Positions 33,233 through 43,240 of a stretch of DNA of 64,000 nt are shown one piece after another. Source of the DNA: Rhizobacter sp. Root1238 (lineage in GTDB: Bacteria; Pseudomonadota; Gammaproteobacteria; Burkholderiales; Burkholderiaceae_C). Position numbers and translations under genes: made by a program. Positions within the stretch are counted from its first letter, which is position 1. Each line of letters begins with the position of its first letter. The DNA lies in the NCBI RefSeq assembly GCF_001425825.1, contig NZ_LMDM01000001.1, positions 442,204 to 506,203 of the forward strand, written 5' to 3'. Under the pieces are notes generated by a model. The model worked only from the letters and a program-made list of their open reading frames with translations, searched no databases and was not told the origin of the DNA.

Positions 33233-34564
33233 ATGGAAGGCAGTGCACAGGTGCGCCTGGTGTTTGCAGGCGAACTGGTGGGCGGGTTCCGGATCGACGA
33301 GGTCAAGCGCAGCTTCGGCCAGGCCTACAAGGTCGATGGCGAGCGGCTGGACGCCGTGTTCGCCGGCGGGCGCACCGTGATCAAGCGGGCGGTCGCGCAA
33401 GGCGATGTCGAGCGCTACGTCGAGAAATTCCGCCAGATGGGCATGCAGGTGCTGGTCGAGCCGGCGGACGGGGAATCCCGGCCGGCCCCCGTCGCTGCAC
33501 CGAAGACCGCGCCCGCCGCGCCGGCCGTCGCCGCCCCGGTGGCCGCCGTGCCCTTCTCTGTGCCACCGCAGCCTGCGCCACCGCAGCCTGCGGCCGCCAC
33601 CGTCCCGCCGCTGGCACCCCCCGAGGCGCAGGTGACCTGCCCCAATTGCGGCGAACGCCAGTCGATGCGCGCGTTCTGCCGCAGCTGCTCCACCGACATC
33701 GCGCGGGCGCTCGCCAACAAGCAGGAAGAACTCGACCGGGCCCGCGCCGAACGGCTGGCGGCCCGCAACGGCGGCCGCTACGCACCGCCGAAATCCGGCG
33801 TGGCCGTGGTGCATGAAGGCACCGACGAGCTGCCGCCGGTGATGAGCCTCAGCTTCGAAGGCCGCATGGGCCGCATCGCGTACTTCAACACCGGCATGCT
33901 GAGCCTGCTCGGCATCGCGCTGATCGGCATCGGCGCGGCGGTGCTGCTGCCGATCTTCCGCTCCGCGACGGTGGTCGTGCCGCTGGTGCTGGCATTCGCC
34001 GCCTTCGGCGTCTGGGCGATGCGCGTCAGCGCGATCCGCCTGCACGACCTGAACCGCAGCGGCTGGTGGGCGCTGGTGCTGCTGATTCCGTACCTCGGCT
34101 CGGTCGTCAGCCTGGCGATGATGTTCTGGCCCGGCACCGACGGCGACAACGACTACGGGCCGCAGCCGCGCCAGGGCAATGGCGTCGCGGCCACGGTGAT
34201 GGGCGTGCTGCTGGTGCTGATGCTGGGCGGCTCGCTGGTGTCGTACCGCTCTTACACCAAGCGGCTCGGTCACGAGGCGGCCGAGGCCCAGGGACAGGAG
34301 CAGTTCGACCCGCGCGCCGCGCAGGCCGCCGAGGTGATCACCGGTCCGGCGGCACAGCAGGCCTTCACCGACGAGTACCTGCCGCAGCCGAACCACAAGG
34401 CCTTCGCGTCGTCCGACAGCGGTGCCTTCGGCTGGCGGTCCGGCCAGGGGTCGCCGCGCGAGGCGGCACGCCAGGCCCTGTCGGCCTGCGAGGCCAACCG
34501 CAAGCCCTACACCGAGCCGTGCCAGCTGATCAACGTCAACGGGCAGTGGCTGACGAAACGCTGA
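33233..34564 (+). CDS. DUF805 membrane protein with N-terminal domain and zinc ribbon
   Basis: 443 residues. The first 75 residues form a small alpha/beta domain (VRLVFAGELVGGFRIDEVKRSF, then RYVEKFRQMGMQVLVEP). A Pro/Ala linker leads to a zinc ribbon (CPNCGERQSMRAFCRSC, about residues 138-154). The DUF805 core follows (SFEGRMGRIAYFNTG, membrane helices, AIRLHDLNRSGWWALVLLIPYLG) and a further helix. The last 100 residues are soluble with two cysteines (SACEANRKPYTEPCQLI). GGAGGG lies six bases before ATG 33233, which favours it over an upstream in-frame ATG at 33185. Function unknown. Confidence 0.87.
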   Translation: MEGSAQVRLVFAGELVGGFRIDEVKRSFGQAYKVDGERLDAVFAGGRTVIKRAVAQGDVERYVEKFRQMGMQVLVEPADGESRPAPVAAPKTAPAAPAVAAPVAAVPFSVPPQPAPPQPAAATVPPLAPPEAQVTCPNCGERQSMRAFCRSCSTDIARALANKQEELDRARAERLAARNGGRYAPPKSGVAVVHEGTDELPPVMSLSFEGRMGRIAYFNTGMLSLLGIALIGIGAAVLLPIFRSATVVVPLVLAFAAFGVWAMRVSAIRLHDLNRSGWWALVLLIPYLGSVVSLAMMFWPGTDGDNDYGPQPRQGNGVAATVMGVLLVLMLGGSLVSYRSYTKRLGHEAAEAQGQEQFDPRAAQAAEVITGPAAQQAFTDEYLPQPNHKAFASSDSGAFGWRSGQGSPREAARQALSACEANRKPYTEPCQLINVNGQWLTKR

Positions 34565-34585
34565 GCGGCCCGCCGCCGCGGCGCG

Positions 34586-35227
34586 TCACTCGGCGCCGGC
34601 GGCGGCCAGTTCGCGCAGCGCCCGCTCGAAGACCTCGGGCGGCTGGCCGCCCTGGATCAGGTGGCGGTCATTGATGATCACCGACGGCACCGCCTGGATG
34701 CCGTGCTCGCGGTAGAACGCCTCGCGCTCGCGCACCTCGTCGGCGAATTCGTTCGTCGCGAGCACCTCGCGGGCGCGTGTCGCGTCAAGCCCCACGTCGC
34801 CCGCCACCTTCACCAGCAGCTCGTGCGAGCTCGGGTCCTGCCCGTCGGTGAAGTAGGCCTTCAGCAGCGCATGCTTCAGCGCGAGCTGGCGGCCTTCGAG
34901 TTCGGCCCAGTGCAGCAGCCGGTGCGCATCGAAGGTGTTGTAGATGCGCCCGCGCAGGTCCATGCGGAACGTGAAGCCGAGCGCGGCGCCACGCGCGCGG
35001 ATCGCCTCGCCGCTCTGTGCGCGCTGCTCGGCGGTCGCGCCGTATTTCTGCATCAGGTGCTCGCCGATGTCCTGGCCCTGCGGTGCCATGTCGGGGTTCA
35101 GCTCGAACGGCTGGAAGTGCAGGTCCACCTTCACGCTGTCGCCCAATCGGGCGATGCCCTCTTCGAGCGATTTGAGCCCGATGGCGCACCACGGGCAGGA
35201 AACGTCGGAAACGAAATCGATCTTCAT
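34586..35227 (-). CDS. DsbA family oxidoreductase (FrnE-like)
   Basis: 213 residues, thioredoxin fold with helical insertion and a CPWC active site at residues 11-14 (SDVSCPWCAIG). AVPSVIIND contains the cis-proline. There is no signal peptide, so it is cytoplasmic, like FrnE and other DsbA-like 2-hydroxychromene isomerase relatives. Convergent with the DUF805 gene 21 bp away. It follows the YciI-VOC fusion gene by 64 bp on the same strand. Confidence 0.93.
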   Translation of the reverse strand: MKIDFVSDVSCPWCAIGLKSLEEGIARLGDSVKVDLHFQPFELNPDMAPQGQDIGEHLMQKYGATAEQRAQSGEAIRARGAALGFTFRMDLRGRIYNTFDAHRLLHWAELEGRQLALKHALLKAYFTDGQDPSSHELLVKVAGDVGLDATRAREVLATNEFADEVREREAFYREHGIQAVPSVIINDRHLIQGGQPPEVFERALRELAAAGAE

Positions 35228-35291
35228 GGTCCCGATTGGACCAGCCCCGCGATCCCCTGGCGGGCCGACGGGGCATTCCGGCCGCCGCGGC

Positions 35292-36173
35292 TCACCCGAA
35301 GAGCTTCTGCAGGCGTTCTCTCACCTGCTGCGGCGTCAGGTCCTCCTTGTGGGTCGAGATGAACCACTGGTGGCCGAACGGGTCGATCAGGTGCCCGCTG
35401 CGATCGCCCCAGAACTGGTCGGCCACCGGCATCGTGATGCGCGCGCCGGACGCTACCGCCTGCTTCACGACCGCGTCGGTGTCGCTGACGTACAGCAGCG
35501 CCGAGCTCGACGAGCCGCCGAGCGTCAGCGGGCTCAGCGCCTGGTGCTCCGGCCGCTCTTCGGTCAGCATGAACTGCGCGCTTCCGACCTTCAGCTCGGC
35601 GTGCATCAGCTTGTTGTCCGGCGCGTCCATCTGCATCACCACCTGCGCGCCGAACACCTTCTGGTACCACGCGACCGCTTCCTTCGCGCCCTTGACCACC
35701 AGGTAGGGCGTGCTGCCGGTGGCCGGCGGCACCGGATCGACCGCGCCGGCCTGCTTCGCGTCGATCTGCGCACGCAGCCGGTCTTCCTGCGCGCGCAGCT
35801 CGGGCGTGAACTCGGCGCCGAAGTCCTCGGCCTCGAAGACCTGGCGGATCTCGATCTCCGACGACTCGCCCATCGGGTTCGGGCAGCGCTTGACCCAGGC
35901 GATCGCCTCGTCGAGCGAGTTCAGCTTCCAGATCCAGAAGCCGGCGATCAGCCCGTTGTCGCCGCTGAACGGGCCGTTGACGACGCTGCGCTCGCGCCCC
36001 TTGAAGCGCACGCGCGCGCCCTTCGAGCTCGGCTGCAGCCCTTCGCCGGCCTGCATCACGCCGGCCTCGACGAGCTCTTCGTTGAAGCGGCCCATCGCTT
36101 CGAGCAGCTGGGTGTCGGGCATCTCGCCGGCTTCGGAGTTCTTGTCGGCCTTGATCAGGATCATGAATCGCAT
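35292..36173 (-). CDS. Fusion of YciI-like (DGPF) domain and VOC/PhnB-like domain
   Basis: 293 residues. Residues 1-125 are a YciI-like domain (MRFMILIKADKNSEAGEMP; VNGPFSGDNGLIAGFWIWK, with the invariant GPF motif). Residues about 150-290 are a vicinal-oxygen-chelate domain of the PhnB/glyoxalase type (PYLVVKGAKEAVAWYQKVFGAQ; DRSGHLIDPFGHQWFIST). AAGGAG seven bases before ATG 36173 fixes the start. The two domains are usually encoded separately, both annotated as small dimeric proteins; fused function unknown. Confidence 0.9.
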   Translation of the reverse strand: MRFMILIKADKNSEAGEMPDTQLLEAMGRFNEELVEAGVMQAGEGLQPSSKGARVRFKGRERSVVNGPFSGDNGLIAGFWIWKLNSLDEAIAWVKRCPNPMGESSEIEIRQVFEAEDFGAEFTPELRAQEDRLRAQIDAKQAGAVDPVPPATGSTPYLVVKGAKEAVAWYQKVFGAQVVMQMDAPDNKLMHAELKVGSAQFMLTEERPEHQALSPLTLGGSSSSALLYVSDTDAVVKQAVASGARITMPVADQFWGDRSGHLIDPFGHQWFISTHKEDLTPQQVRERLQKLFG

Positions 36174-36334
36174 GCTGGATCTCCTTGGATGAATGGGAAG
36201 CGACGGCTTCATTCCCGCGACGCGTCGCGGCAGCGCAAATCGACATGCTGCGCCCTCTTTTTTGTAACCGCCGCAGCCCCCGGGTTATCTTTGCGGCTGC
36301 CAGCCACTTCCGGCCGCCGAGGCCGTGCGACGCC

Positions 36335-37030
36335 ATGCCGATCGAACCCTCCATGCCGACGACGACGCCGGTGCGCGTCTGGGACCTGCCGACCCGGCTG
36401 TTCCACTGGCTGCTGGTGATCTGCATCGTCGGCTCGGTCGTCAGCGCCAAGCTCGGCGGCAACGCGATGGAGTGGCACCTGCGCTTCGGCCTGATGGTGT
36501 TCACGCTGCTGGCCTTCCGGCTGCTGTGGGGCTTCGTCGGCGGGCGCTGGTCGCGTTTCGCGAGCTTCCTCCATGCGCCGTCCACGCTGCTGCGCCACCT
36601 GCGCGGCCAAGGCCGGCGCGACGAATGGCTGGAGGTGGGCCACAGCCCGAGCGGCGCGCTGTCGGTGTTCGCGATGCTCGCGATCCTCGGGCTGCAGGTC
36701 GCCAGCGGGCTGGTGGCCGACGACGAGATCTCGACCACCGGGCCGCTGATCAAGTTCGTCAGCGGGGCCACCAGCAGCCTCGCAACCTCATGGCACAAGC
36801 ACTGGGGCCAGTGGTTGATCTACCTGCTGGTCGCGCTGCACATCGCGGCCATCCTGTTCTACCTGCTCAAGCGCGGCAACAACCTGACCGGCGCGATGCT
36901 GCGCGGCGACAAGGCCTTGTCGGATGACACGCCGGCATCGCGCGACAGCGCGGCCACGCGTGCGCTCGCGCTGGTGCTGCTGCTCGCCTGCGCCGCGCTG
37001 GCAGCCTGGGTCTGGCGACTCGGCGCCTGA
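36335..37030 (+). CDS. Cytochrome b561-type membrane protein
   Basis: 231 residues with four membrane helices and the histidines expected to ligate two hemes b: LFHWLL at the start of helix 1, EWHLRFG, and WHKHWGQW plus ALHIAAI near helix 4. This is the di-heme cytochrome b561/Ni-Fe-hydrogenase b-subunit fold, which moves electrons across the membrane. No hydrogenase or partner dehydrogenase is nearby. A second in-frame ATG at 36353 is possible. Confidence 0.88.
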   Translation: MPIEPSMPTTTPVRVWDLPTRLFHWLLVICIVGSVVSAKLGGNAMEWHLRFGLMVFTLLAFRLLWGFVGGRWSRFASFLHAPSTLLRHLRGQGRRDEWLEVGHSPSGALSVFAMLAILGLQVASGLVADDEISTTGPLIKFVSGATSSLATSWHKHWGQWLIYLLVALHIAAILFYLLKRGNNLTGAMLRGDKALSDDTPASRDSAATRALALVLLLACAALAAWVWRLGA

Positions 37031-37076
37031 CACCCACCTGACAAGCCGGGCCGGGTTGCCTACACTCGACACCTGC

Positions 37077-37586
37077 ATGGACACGCCCGTCATCGAACTG
37101 GTCGCCCCCGACACGCCGGAATTGCTCGACGCCACGCGCGCCATCATGCGCGAATACGCCGACAGCCTGGGCATCGACCTCTGCTTCCAGGACTTCGAGA
37201 ACGAACTCGCCCGCCTGCCCGGCGACTACGCCCCACCGACCGGCCACCTGCTGCTCGCGCTGGTCGACGGTGCCGTCGCCGGCTGCGGCGCGATCCGCGG
37301 GCTGCCCGACGCCGACTACGCGAACGCCTGCGAGATGAAGCGCCTGTTCGTGCGGCCGGCATTCCGCCGCTTCGGGCTCGGCCGCGTGCTCGCGCAGGCG
37401 CTGATCGACGAGGCGCGCCGTGCCGGCTATTCGTCGATGCTGCTGGACACGCTGGACGACATGGAAACCGCGCGCGGCCTGTACGCATCGCTCGGCTTCG
37501 AGGAAATCCCGCCGTACTACTACAACCCGATTCCCGGCGCGCACTACCTGAAGGTGGCGCTCGACTGGCAGACCTCGACCTACTAG
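37077..37586 (+). CDS. GNAT family N-acetyltransferase
   Basis: 169 residues with the acetyl-CoA-binding core of GNAT enzymes (MKRLFVRPAFRRFGLGRVLAQALIDEAR in two parts, then YSSMLLDTLDDMETARGLYASLGFEE). Substrate unknown. It starts 46 bp after the cytochrome gene and ends 20 bp before the aldolase gene. Confidence 0.92.
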   Translation: MDTPVIELVAPDTPELLDATRAIMREYADSLGIDLCFQDFENELARLPGDYAPPTGHLLLALVDGAVAGCGAIRGLPDADYANACEMKRLFVRPAFRRFGLGRVLAQALIDEARRAGYSSMLLDTLDDMETARGLYASLGFEEIPPYYYNPIPGAHYLKVALDWQTSTY

Positions 37587-37606
37587 CGACGACCAAGGAG
37601 ACCACG

Positions 37607-38422
37607 ATGAATGCCTTTCGCCAGCTGCTCGGCTCGTCCGGTGCGCACCCCCCGATCGGCACGTGGATCTCGTCGGGCAGCCCGATCGTCGCCGAGGCGA
37701 TGGGCTGTGCCGGCTTCGACTGGGGCGTGCTCGACATGGAGCATTCGCCGCTCGACCTGATGGACCTGGTGCACCTGCTGCAGGCGGTGTCGTCGACCAA
37801 GATGCTGCCGGTGGTGCGCGTGCCATGGAACGACGCGGTGGTGGTCAAGCGCGTGCTCGATGCCGGCGCGGCCACGCTGCTGTTTCCTTTCGTGCAGGAC
37901 GCCGACGAAGCGCGCCGCGCGATCGCCGCGACCCGCTACCCGCCCGACGGCGTGCGCGGCATGGCCGGCATCAACCGCGGCTCGCGCTTCGGCACCATCG
38001 CCAACCACGCGACCACCGCCAACCAGCACATCGGCGCGATCATCCAGCTCGAGACGCCGGCCGCCATCAAGCAGCTCGAGGCGATCGCCGCGGTGCCGGG
38101 GGTCGATGCGATCTTCCTCGGCCCGGCCGACCTGTCGGCGACGATGGGCCATGTCGGCCAGCCGATGCACCCGGCGGTGCTCGACCTGATGTCGCAAGGC
38201 GTGCAGCGCTGCAAGGCGATCGGCAAGCCGGTCGGCACCGTCGGCGGCACGCCCGAGGTGGTGGCGCAGTACCGCGCCGCCGGCTTCGATTTCGTCGCGA
38301 TCGCGTCCGACCTCGGGCTGATGATGCGCGGCGCGCAGGCGTCGCTGGCCGCGCTGCGCACGCGCGACACCGAGCATGTGCACACGCTCGCGAGCGGCAC
38401 GCGGGCCGAGGCCGCGTACTGA
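37607..38422 (+). CDS. HpcH/HpaI family class II aldolase
   Basis: 271 residues. TIM-barrel aldolase that cleaves 2-keto-3-deoxy sugar acids or 4-hydroxy-2-ketoacids to pyruvate and an aldehyde. Catalytic and metal residues of the family are visible: DMEHSPLD (His), VVRVPWND (Arg), QLETPAAI (Glu) and LGPADLSATMG (Asp). GTVGGTPE and VAIASDLGLM complete the barrel. Together with the mutarotase and lactonase that follow it may belong to a sugar-acid route, but I cannot name the sugar. Confidence 0.92.
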   Translation: MNAFRQLLGSSGAHPPIGTWISSGSPIVAEAMGCAGFDWGVLDMEHSPLDLMDLVHLLQAVSSTKMLPVVRVPWNDAVVVKRVLDAGAATLLFPFVQDADEARRAIAATRYPPDGVRGMAGINRGSRFGTIANHATTANQHIGAIIQLETPAAIKQLEAIAAVPGVDAIFLGPADLSATMGHVGQPMHPAVLDLMSQGVQRCKAIGKPVGTVGGTPEVVAQYRAAGFDFVAIASDLGLMMRGAQASLAALRTRDTEHVHTLASGTRAEAAY

Positions 38423-38516
38423 AATACCGTGAAGACGCGGGTTCGCCATCCCCAGAAAGAAGCGGAGCACCCTGCCGGTTTCGTTGCGGTACCGGCGTAG
38501 CATTGCCGCCATCCCG

Positions 38517-38534
38517 GGCGCCATGGGGCGCCCT
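38517..38534. repeat. Short palindrome GGGCGCC..GGCGCCC
   Basis: GGGCGCC and GGCGCCC flank four bases about 30 bp upstream of the aldose epimerase start. It could be an operator; there is no T tract to make it a terminator. Confidence 0.3.
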
Positions 38535-38560
38535 GTGTTCCACCCTTGCCGGGAAGGCCA

Positions 38561-39421
38561 ATGACTGGATCGTCGAACAACAGCTTTGAATTGCACGCCG
38601 GCGCGCTGCGCCTGGCCGTCCGCCCGGACCTGGGCGGCACCATCGCCGGTCTTTGGCATCGCGACCAACCCATCCTCAGGTCCACCGAACCGGGCGACCT
38701 GACGTCCCCGCGGCTGGGCGGCAGCTACCCGATGGTGCCGTACTCGAACCGCCTCGGCTACCGCCGCTTCCGCTGGAAGGGCAAGGACTACACCACCGCG
38801 CCGAACTTCGACGACAGCCCGCATTCGTTGCACGGCGTGGCCTGGCAGCGCGCCTGGGAGGTGCTGTCGACCAGCGCCACCGAGCTGGTGCTCGGCTACA
38901 CCCACGTGCCCGATGCGCACTGGCCGTTCCCGTTCGACGTGAAGCAGTACTTCACGCTGACGCCGTCGCAATGCGGCGTGCAGCTGGTGCTGACCAACAC
39001 GCACGATGCGCCGCAACCGGCCGGCGTCGGTTGGCACCCGTACTTCCACCGCCGCGAGCGCAGCCGGCTGCACATCGACCTGTCCGACCGCTGGGATTCC
39101 GACGCCACGCAGCTGCCGGTGCGCAAGCACCCGCAGCCGGGCATCGACGGCGACGTGTCGCACCTCGGCTTCGACAACTGCTTCGAAGGCTGGACCGGCC
39201 CGGCGCGCATCCGCGACGAGAAGTTCTCGATGCAGGTGACCTCGTCGTTGCCCTACCTCGTCGTCTACACGCCGGCCGAGAAGCCGTACTACTGCGTCGA
39301 GCCGGTCAGCCACGTCAGCAACGCGATCCACATGGCCGACCCGGCGGCGCACGGGCTGCGCACGCTGCAGCCGGGCGAGAGCCTGGACGCGTGGATGAAG
39401 ATCGACGTGTCCCCGGTCTGA
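38561..39421 (+). CDS. Aldose 1-epimerase (mutarotase) family protein
   Basis: 286 residues with the galactose mutarotase fold: YPMVPYSNRLGYRRF (Asn/Arg sugar contacts), HSLHGVAWQRAWEV (catalytic His), GVGWHPYFHRR and the C-terminal VYTPAEKPYYCVEPVSHVSNA with the catalytic Glu. It interconverts alpha and beta anomers. GGGAAGG precedes ATG 38561. One base separates it from the lactonase gene. Confidence 0.92.
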   Translation: MTGSSNNSFELHAGALRLAVRPDLGGTIAGLWHRDQPILRSTEPGDLTSPRLGGSYPMVPYSNRLGYRRFRWKGKDYTTAPNFDDSPHSLHGVAWQRAWEVLSTSATELVLGYTHVPDAHWPFPFDVKQYFTLTPSQCGVQLVLTNTHDAPQPAGVGWHPYFHRRERSRLHIDLSDRWDSDATQLPVRKHPQPGIDGDVSHLGFDNCFEGWTGPARIRDEKFSMQVTSSLPYLVVYTPAEKPYYCVEPVSHVSNAIHMADPAAHGLRTLQPGESLDAWMKIDVSPV

Positions 39422-39422
39422 G

Positions 39423-40331
39423 ATGCGCAACCTGATCCCTGACGCGCACGAGCCGCTGCCCGTGGCCGCCTCGGTGCTCGGCGAATCGCCGCTGTGGCAC
39501 CCGGTGGAGCAGGCGCTCTACTGGTGCGACATCGCCGGCTTCGCGCTGAACCGGTTCGACCCGGCGAGTGGGCAGCATTCGCACTGGACCTTCGCGACCG
39601 AGGTCGCGAGCTGCGCCGCGATGCGCGACGGCGGCATGCTGCTGGCGATGCGCGACGGGCTGTGGCGCTTCGACACGCTCACCGGCGAGCGCACGCCGCT
39701 CGCCGCCGCGCCCTACGACCCGGCGCTCGAGCGCTTCAACGACGGCAAGTGCGATCCGCAGGGCCGTTTCTGGGTCGGCACGATCTACGAGCCGCGCAAG
39801 CCGGCGCTGGCGGCGCTGTACTGCTTCAGCGGCGGCACGCTGCAGCGCATCGCCGACGACGTGACGGTGTCGAACGGCCTCGCGTGGAGCCCGGACGGCC
39901 GCACGATGTACTGGAGCGACACCACCTCGCACACCGTGTTCGCGATGGACTTCGACGGCGCGAGCGGCAGGCCCGGTCCGCGCCGTGTCTTCGCGCGCTT
40001 CCCGCTGAAGCAGCCGGAGCAGGACCTCGCGACGTATGGCGGAAGGCCCGACGGTGCGGCGGTCGACAGCGAAGGCGCGTACTGGTCGGCGATGTTCGAG
40101 GGCCAGCGGCTGCTGCGCCTGTCGCCCGCGGGCGAGGTGCTCGATGAGCTGAAGCTGCCGGTGCGCTGCGCGACGATGCCGTGCTTCGGCGGCCCCGACC
40201 TGAAGACGCTGTACGTGACGACCTCGCGCGAGAAGCGCCCGGCCGACGAACTGGCGCAGCAGCCGATGGCGGGCCGCGTGCTGGCGTTCAGGGTCGAGGT
40301 GCCGGGGTTGCCCGCGACCTTGTTCGGCTGA
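39423..40331 (+). CDS. SMP-30/gluconolactonase family lactonase
   Basis: 302-residue beta-propeller lactonase. Metal-binding positions of the family can be seen: LGESPLWHPVEQALYWCDI (Glu), FNDGKCDPQGRFWVGT (Asn), SNGLAWSPDGRTMYWSDT (Asn) and GGRPDGAAVDSEGAYW (Asp). It opens sugar 1,4- or 1,5-lactones. It starts directly after the mutarotase stop codon, so the two are co-transcribed and probably act on the same sugar. Confidence 0.92.
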   Translation: MRNLIPDAHEPLPVAASVLGESPLWHPVEQALYWCDIAGFALNRFDPASGQHSHWTFATEVASCAAMRDGGMLLAMRDGLWRFDTLTGERTPLAAAPYDPALERFNDGKCDPQGRFWVGTIYEPRKPALAALYCFSGGTLQRIADDVTVSNGLAWSPDGRTMYWSDTTSHTVFAMDFDGASGRPGPRRVFARFPLKQPEQDLATYGGRPDGAAVDSEGAYWSAMFEGQRLLRLSPAGEVLDELKLPVRCATMPCFGGPDLKTLYVTTSREKRPADELAQQPMAGRVLAFRVEVPGLPATLFG

Positions 40332-40393
40332 TCCGATGCCCGCATGCCCGGCCTCTGTGTCGGGGTGTGTCAGGGACTGCGGGTCTTTGCCCA

Positions 40394-40399
40394 TATAAT
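40394..40399 (+). promoter_or_regulatory. Probable -10 box of the ATP synthase operon
   Basis: A perfect TATAAT lies 36 bp before the atpI start, after a clear gene end, in an otherwise GC-rich context. No good -35 hexamer is seen at normal spacing. Confidence 0.6.
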
Positions 40400-40435
40400 C
40401 CCGAGGCTTTGCTGCTGACGACTGTCTTCTCCGCC

Positions 40436-40909
40436 ATGACCGAACCCCTCGACCGTGGCGTGGCCCCAGAAGATGGCACCGACGACCAGCCTTTCAAGAC
40501 CCTGACGCGAGAAGAAGCCCAGGCCTTGCGAGGACGAATTCCCCAGGTGTCGCCCTGGAGGGTGGTGGCGGTGCAGGCGGTGGCGGGTTTGCTTTGCACG
40601 GCCATCGCGGTCGTCGTGACGCAACTGATGGGACAAGGATCTGGTGCTGCCTGGTCGGCGTTGTACGGCGCGGCGGCGGTTGTTCTTCCGGCGGCATTGC
40701 TCGCCAGGGGAATGACACGAGGAACACGAAACGCGATGGCTGCGGCCGTCGGCTTCATGTTCTGGGAAATGTTGAAGATTGCAGTTGCCATCGCGATGCT
40801 GGTGATTGCAGCAAAAGTTGTGCCCAACCTCAGTTGGCCAGTGCTGCTGGTGACGATGGTGGTGTGCATGAAGGTGAACTGGCTGGCGCTGCTGTGGCGC
40901 CGCCGCTGA
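40436..40909 (+). CDS. atpI: ATP synthase subunit I (assembly factor)
   Basis: 157 residues with four membrane helices in the last 120 residues, the AtpI pattern. AtpI helps insert and assemble the c-ring. The N-terminal 40 residues are charged and cytoplasmic ([22 protein letters not shown]). First gene of the atp operon, 19 bp before atpB. Confidence 0.9.
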   Translation: MTEPLDRGVAPEDGTDDQPFKTLTREEAQALRGRIPQVSPWRVVAVQAVAGLLCTAIAVVVTQLMGQGSGAAWSALYGAAAVVLPAALLARGMTRGTRNAMAAAVGFMFWEMLKIAVAIAMLVIAAKVVPNLSWPVLLVTMVVCMKVNWLALLWRRR

Positions 40910-40928
40910 TGGATACAGGGTTTCACGA

Positions 40929-42106
<1,178 letters not shown>

Positions 42107-42157
42107 GCCGCGCCGGACCACCGGAGCCCCTCTCTCTTTAGTTCCAGAGGCAACAAC

Positions 42158-42628
42158 GTGAGCATCAACGCTACGCTGATCGCGCAGTTGATCGTGTTCC
42201 TGATCCTGGTCGGGTTCACGATGAAATTCGTGTGGCCGCCCATCGTGAAGGCCCTCGACGAGCGTGCGCAGAAGATCGCCGACGGCCTGTCGGCCGCCGA
42301 CAAGGCGAAAGCCGACCTGAGCGCCGCCAACCGCCGCGTCGAAGAGCAGCTGTCTGCCGCTCGCAACGAAACCGCGCAGCGCCTGGCCGATGCCGAGCGC
42401 CTGGCCCAGGCGATGGTCGAAGAGGCCAAGACCCGCGCCAGCGAAGAGGGCGCGAAGATCGTCGCTGCCGCCAAGGCCGAAGCCGCGCAGGAATCGGTGA
42501 AGGCCCGCGAGGCGCTGCGCGAGCAGGTCGCCGCCCTGGCCGTCAAGGGTGCCGAGCAGATCCTCCGCAAGGAAGTCAACGCCGGCGTCCACGCCGACCT
42601 GTTGAACCGCCTGAAGACGGAACTCTGA
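42158..42628 (+). CDS. atpF: ATP synthase F0 subunit b
   Basis: 156 residues, GTG start with AGAGG upstream. One N-terminal membrane helix ([23 protein letters not shown]) and a long charged coiled coil make the peripheral stalk. Usual length for the family. Confidence 0.96.
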   Translation: MSINATLIAQLIVFLILVGFTMKFVWPPIVKALDERAQKIADGLSAADKAKADLSAANRRVEEQLSAARNETAQRLADAERLAQAMVEEAKTRASEEGAKIVAAAKAEAAQESVKAREALREQVAALAVKGAEQILRKEVNAGVHADLLNRLKTEL

Positions 42629-42630
42629 CC

Positions 42631-43164
42631 ATGGCCGAGCTCGCTACCATCGCCCGCCCGTACGCGGAAGCGCTGTTCCAGGTCGCCGGCAAAGGTGACC
42701 TGAAGCAGGCCTCCGAGCAGCTCGACGCGATCGCGGCCGTTGCCGCGAACGCGCAGATGCGCCAGTACGCCGACAACCCGAAGGCGACCGTCGACCAGGT
42801 GTTCGACGTGATCACCTCGGTCGTCAAGTCGCCGCTGTCCGACGCCACGCGCAACCTGCTGCGCGCGATCATCGAGAACGGCCGCCTGGCCGCGCTGCCC
42901 GAAGTGGCGGAGCAGTTCCATGCGCTGGTCAGCGAACGCTCGGGCGTGTCGGAAGCCACCGTCTACAGCGCGTTCCCGATCGACGCGGCGCAGCTGACGG
43001 CCGTGGTCGCGTCGCTCGAGAAGCGCTTCGGTCGCAAGCTGACGGCCAGCGTGCAGGTCGAGCCCGAACTGATCGGCGGCATCCGCGTGGTGGTCGGCGA
43101 CGAGGTGCTCGACACCTCGGTCAAGGCCCGTCTCGAACAAATGAAGGTGGCGCTCACGGCGTGA
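42631..43164 (+). CDS. atpH: ATP synthase F1 subunit delta
   Basis: 177 residues. Connects F1 to the b stalk. [15 protein letters not shown] at the start and [27 protein letters not shown] at the end are the conserved ends of the delta family. Starts two bases after atpF. Confidence 0.96.
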   Translation: MAELATIARPYAEALFQVAGKGDLKQASEQLDAIAAVAANAQMRQYADNPKATVDQVFDVITSVVKSPLSDATRNLLRAIIENGRLAALPEVAEQFHALVSERSGVSEATVYSAFPIDAAQLTAVVASLEKRFGRKLTASVQVEPELIGGIRVVVGDEVLDTSVKARLEQMKVALTA

Positions 43165-43240
43165 CGACCCGCAAGGGTTGTCCGCCGCAGGCGACAGCAT
43201 TCCAACCTGCAGGCCAGCGTGCCGCGGACCGGAGAAAGCA

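Noticed and set aside
36185-36334. Longer N-terminus for the cytochrome b561 gene starting at 36185
   Set aside because: The added 50 residues precede the first helix without family resemblance and run through the divergent promoter region.
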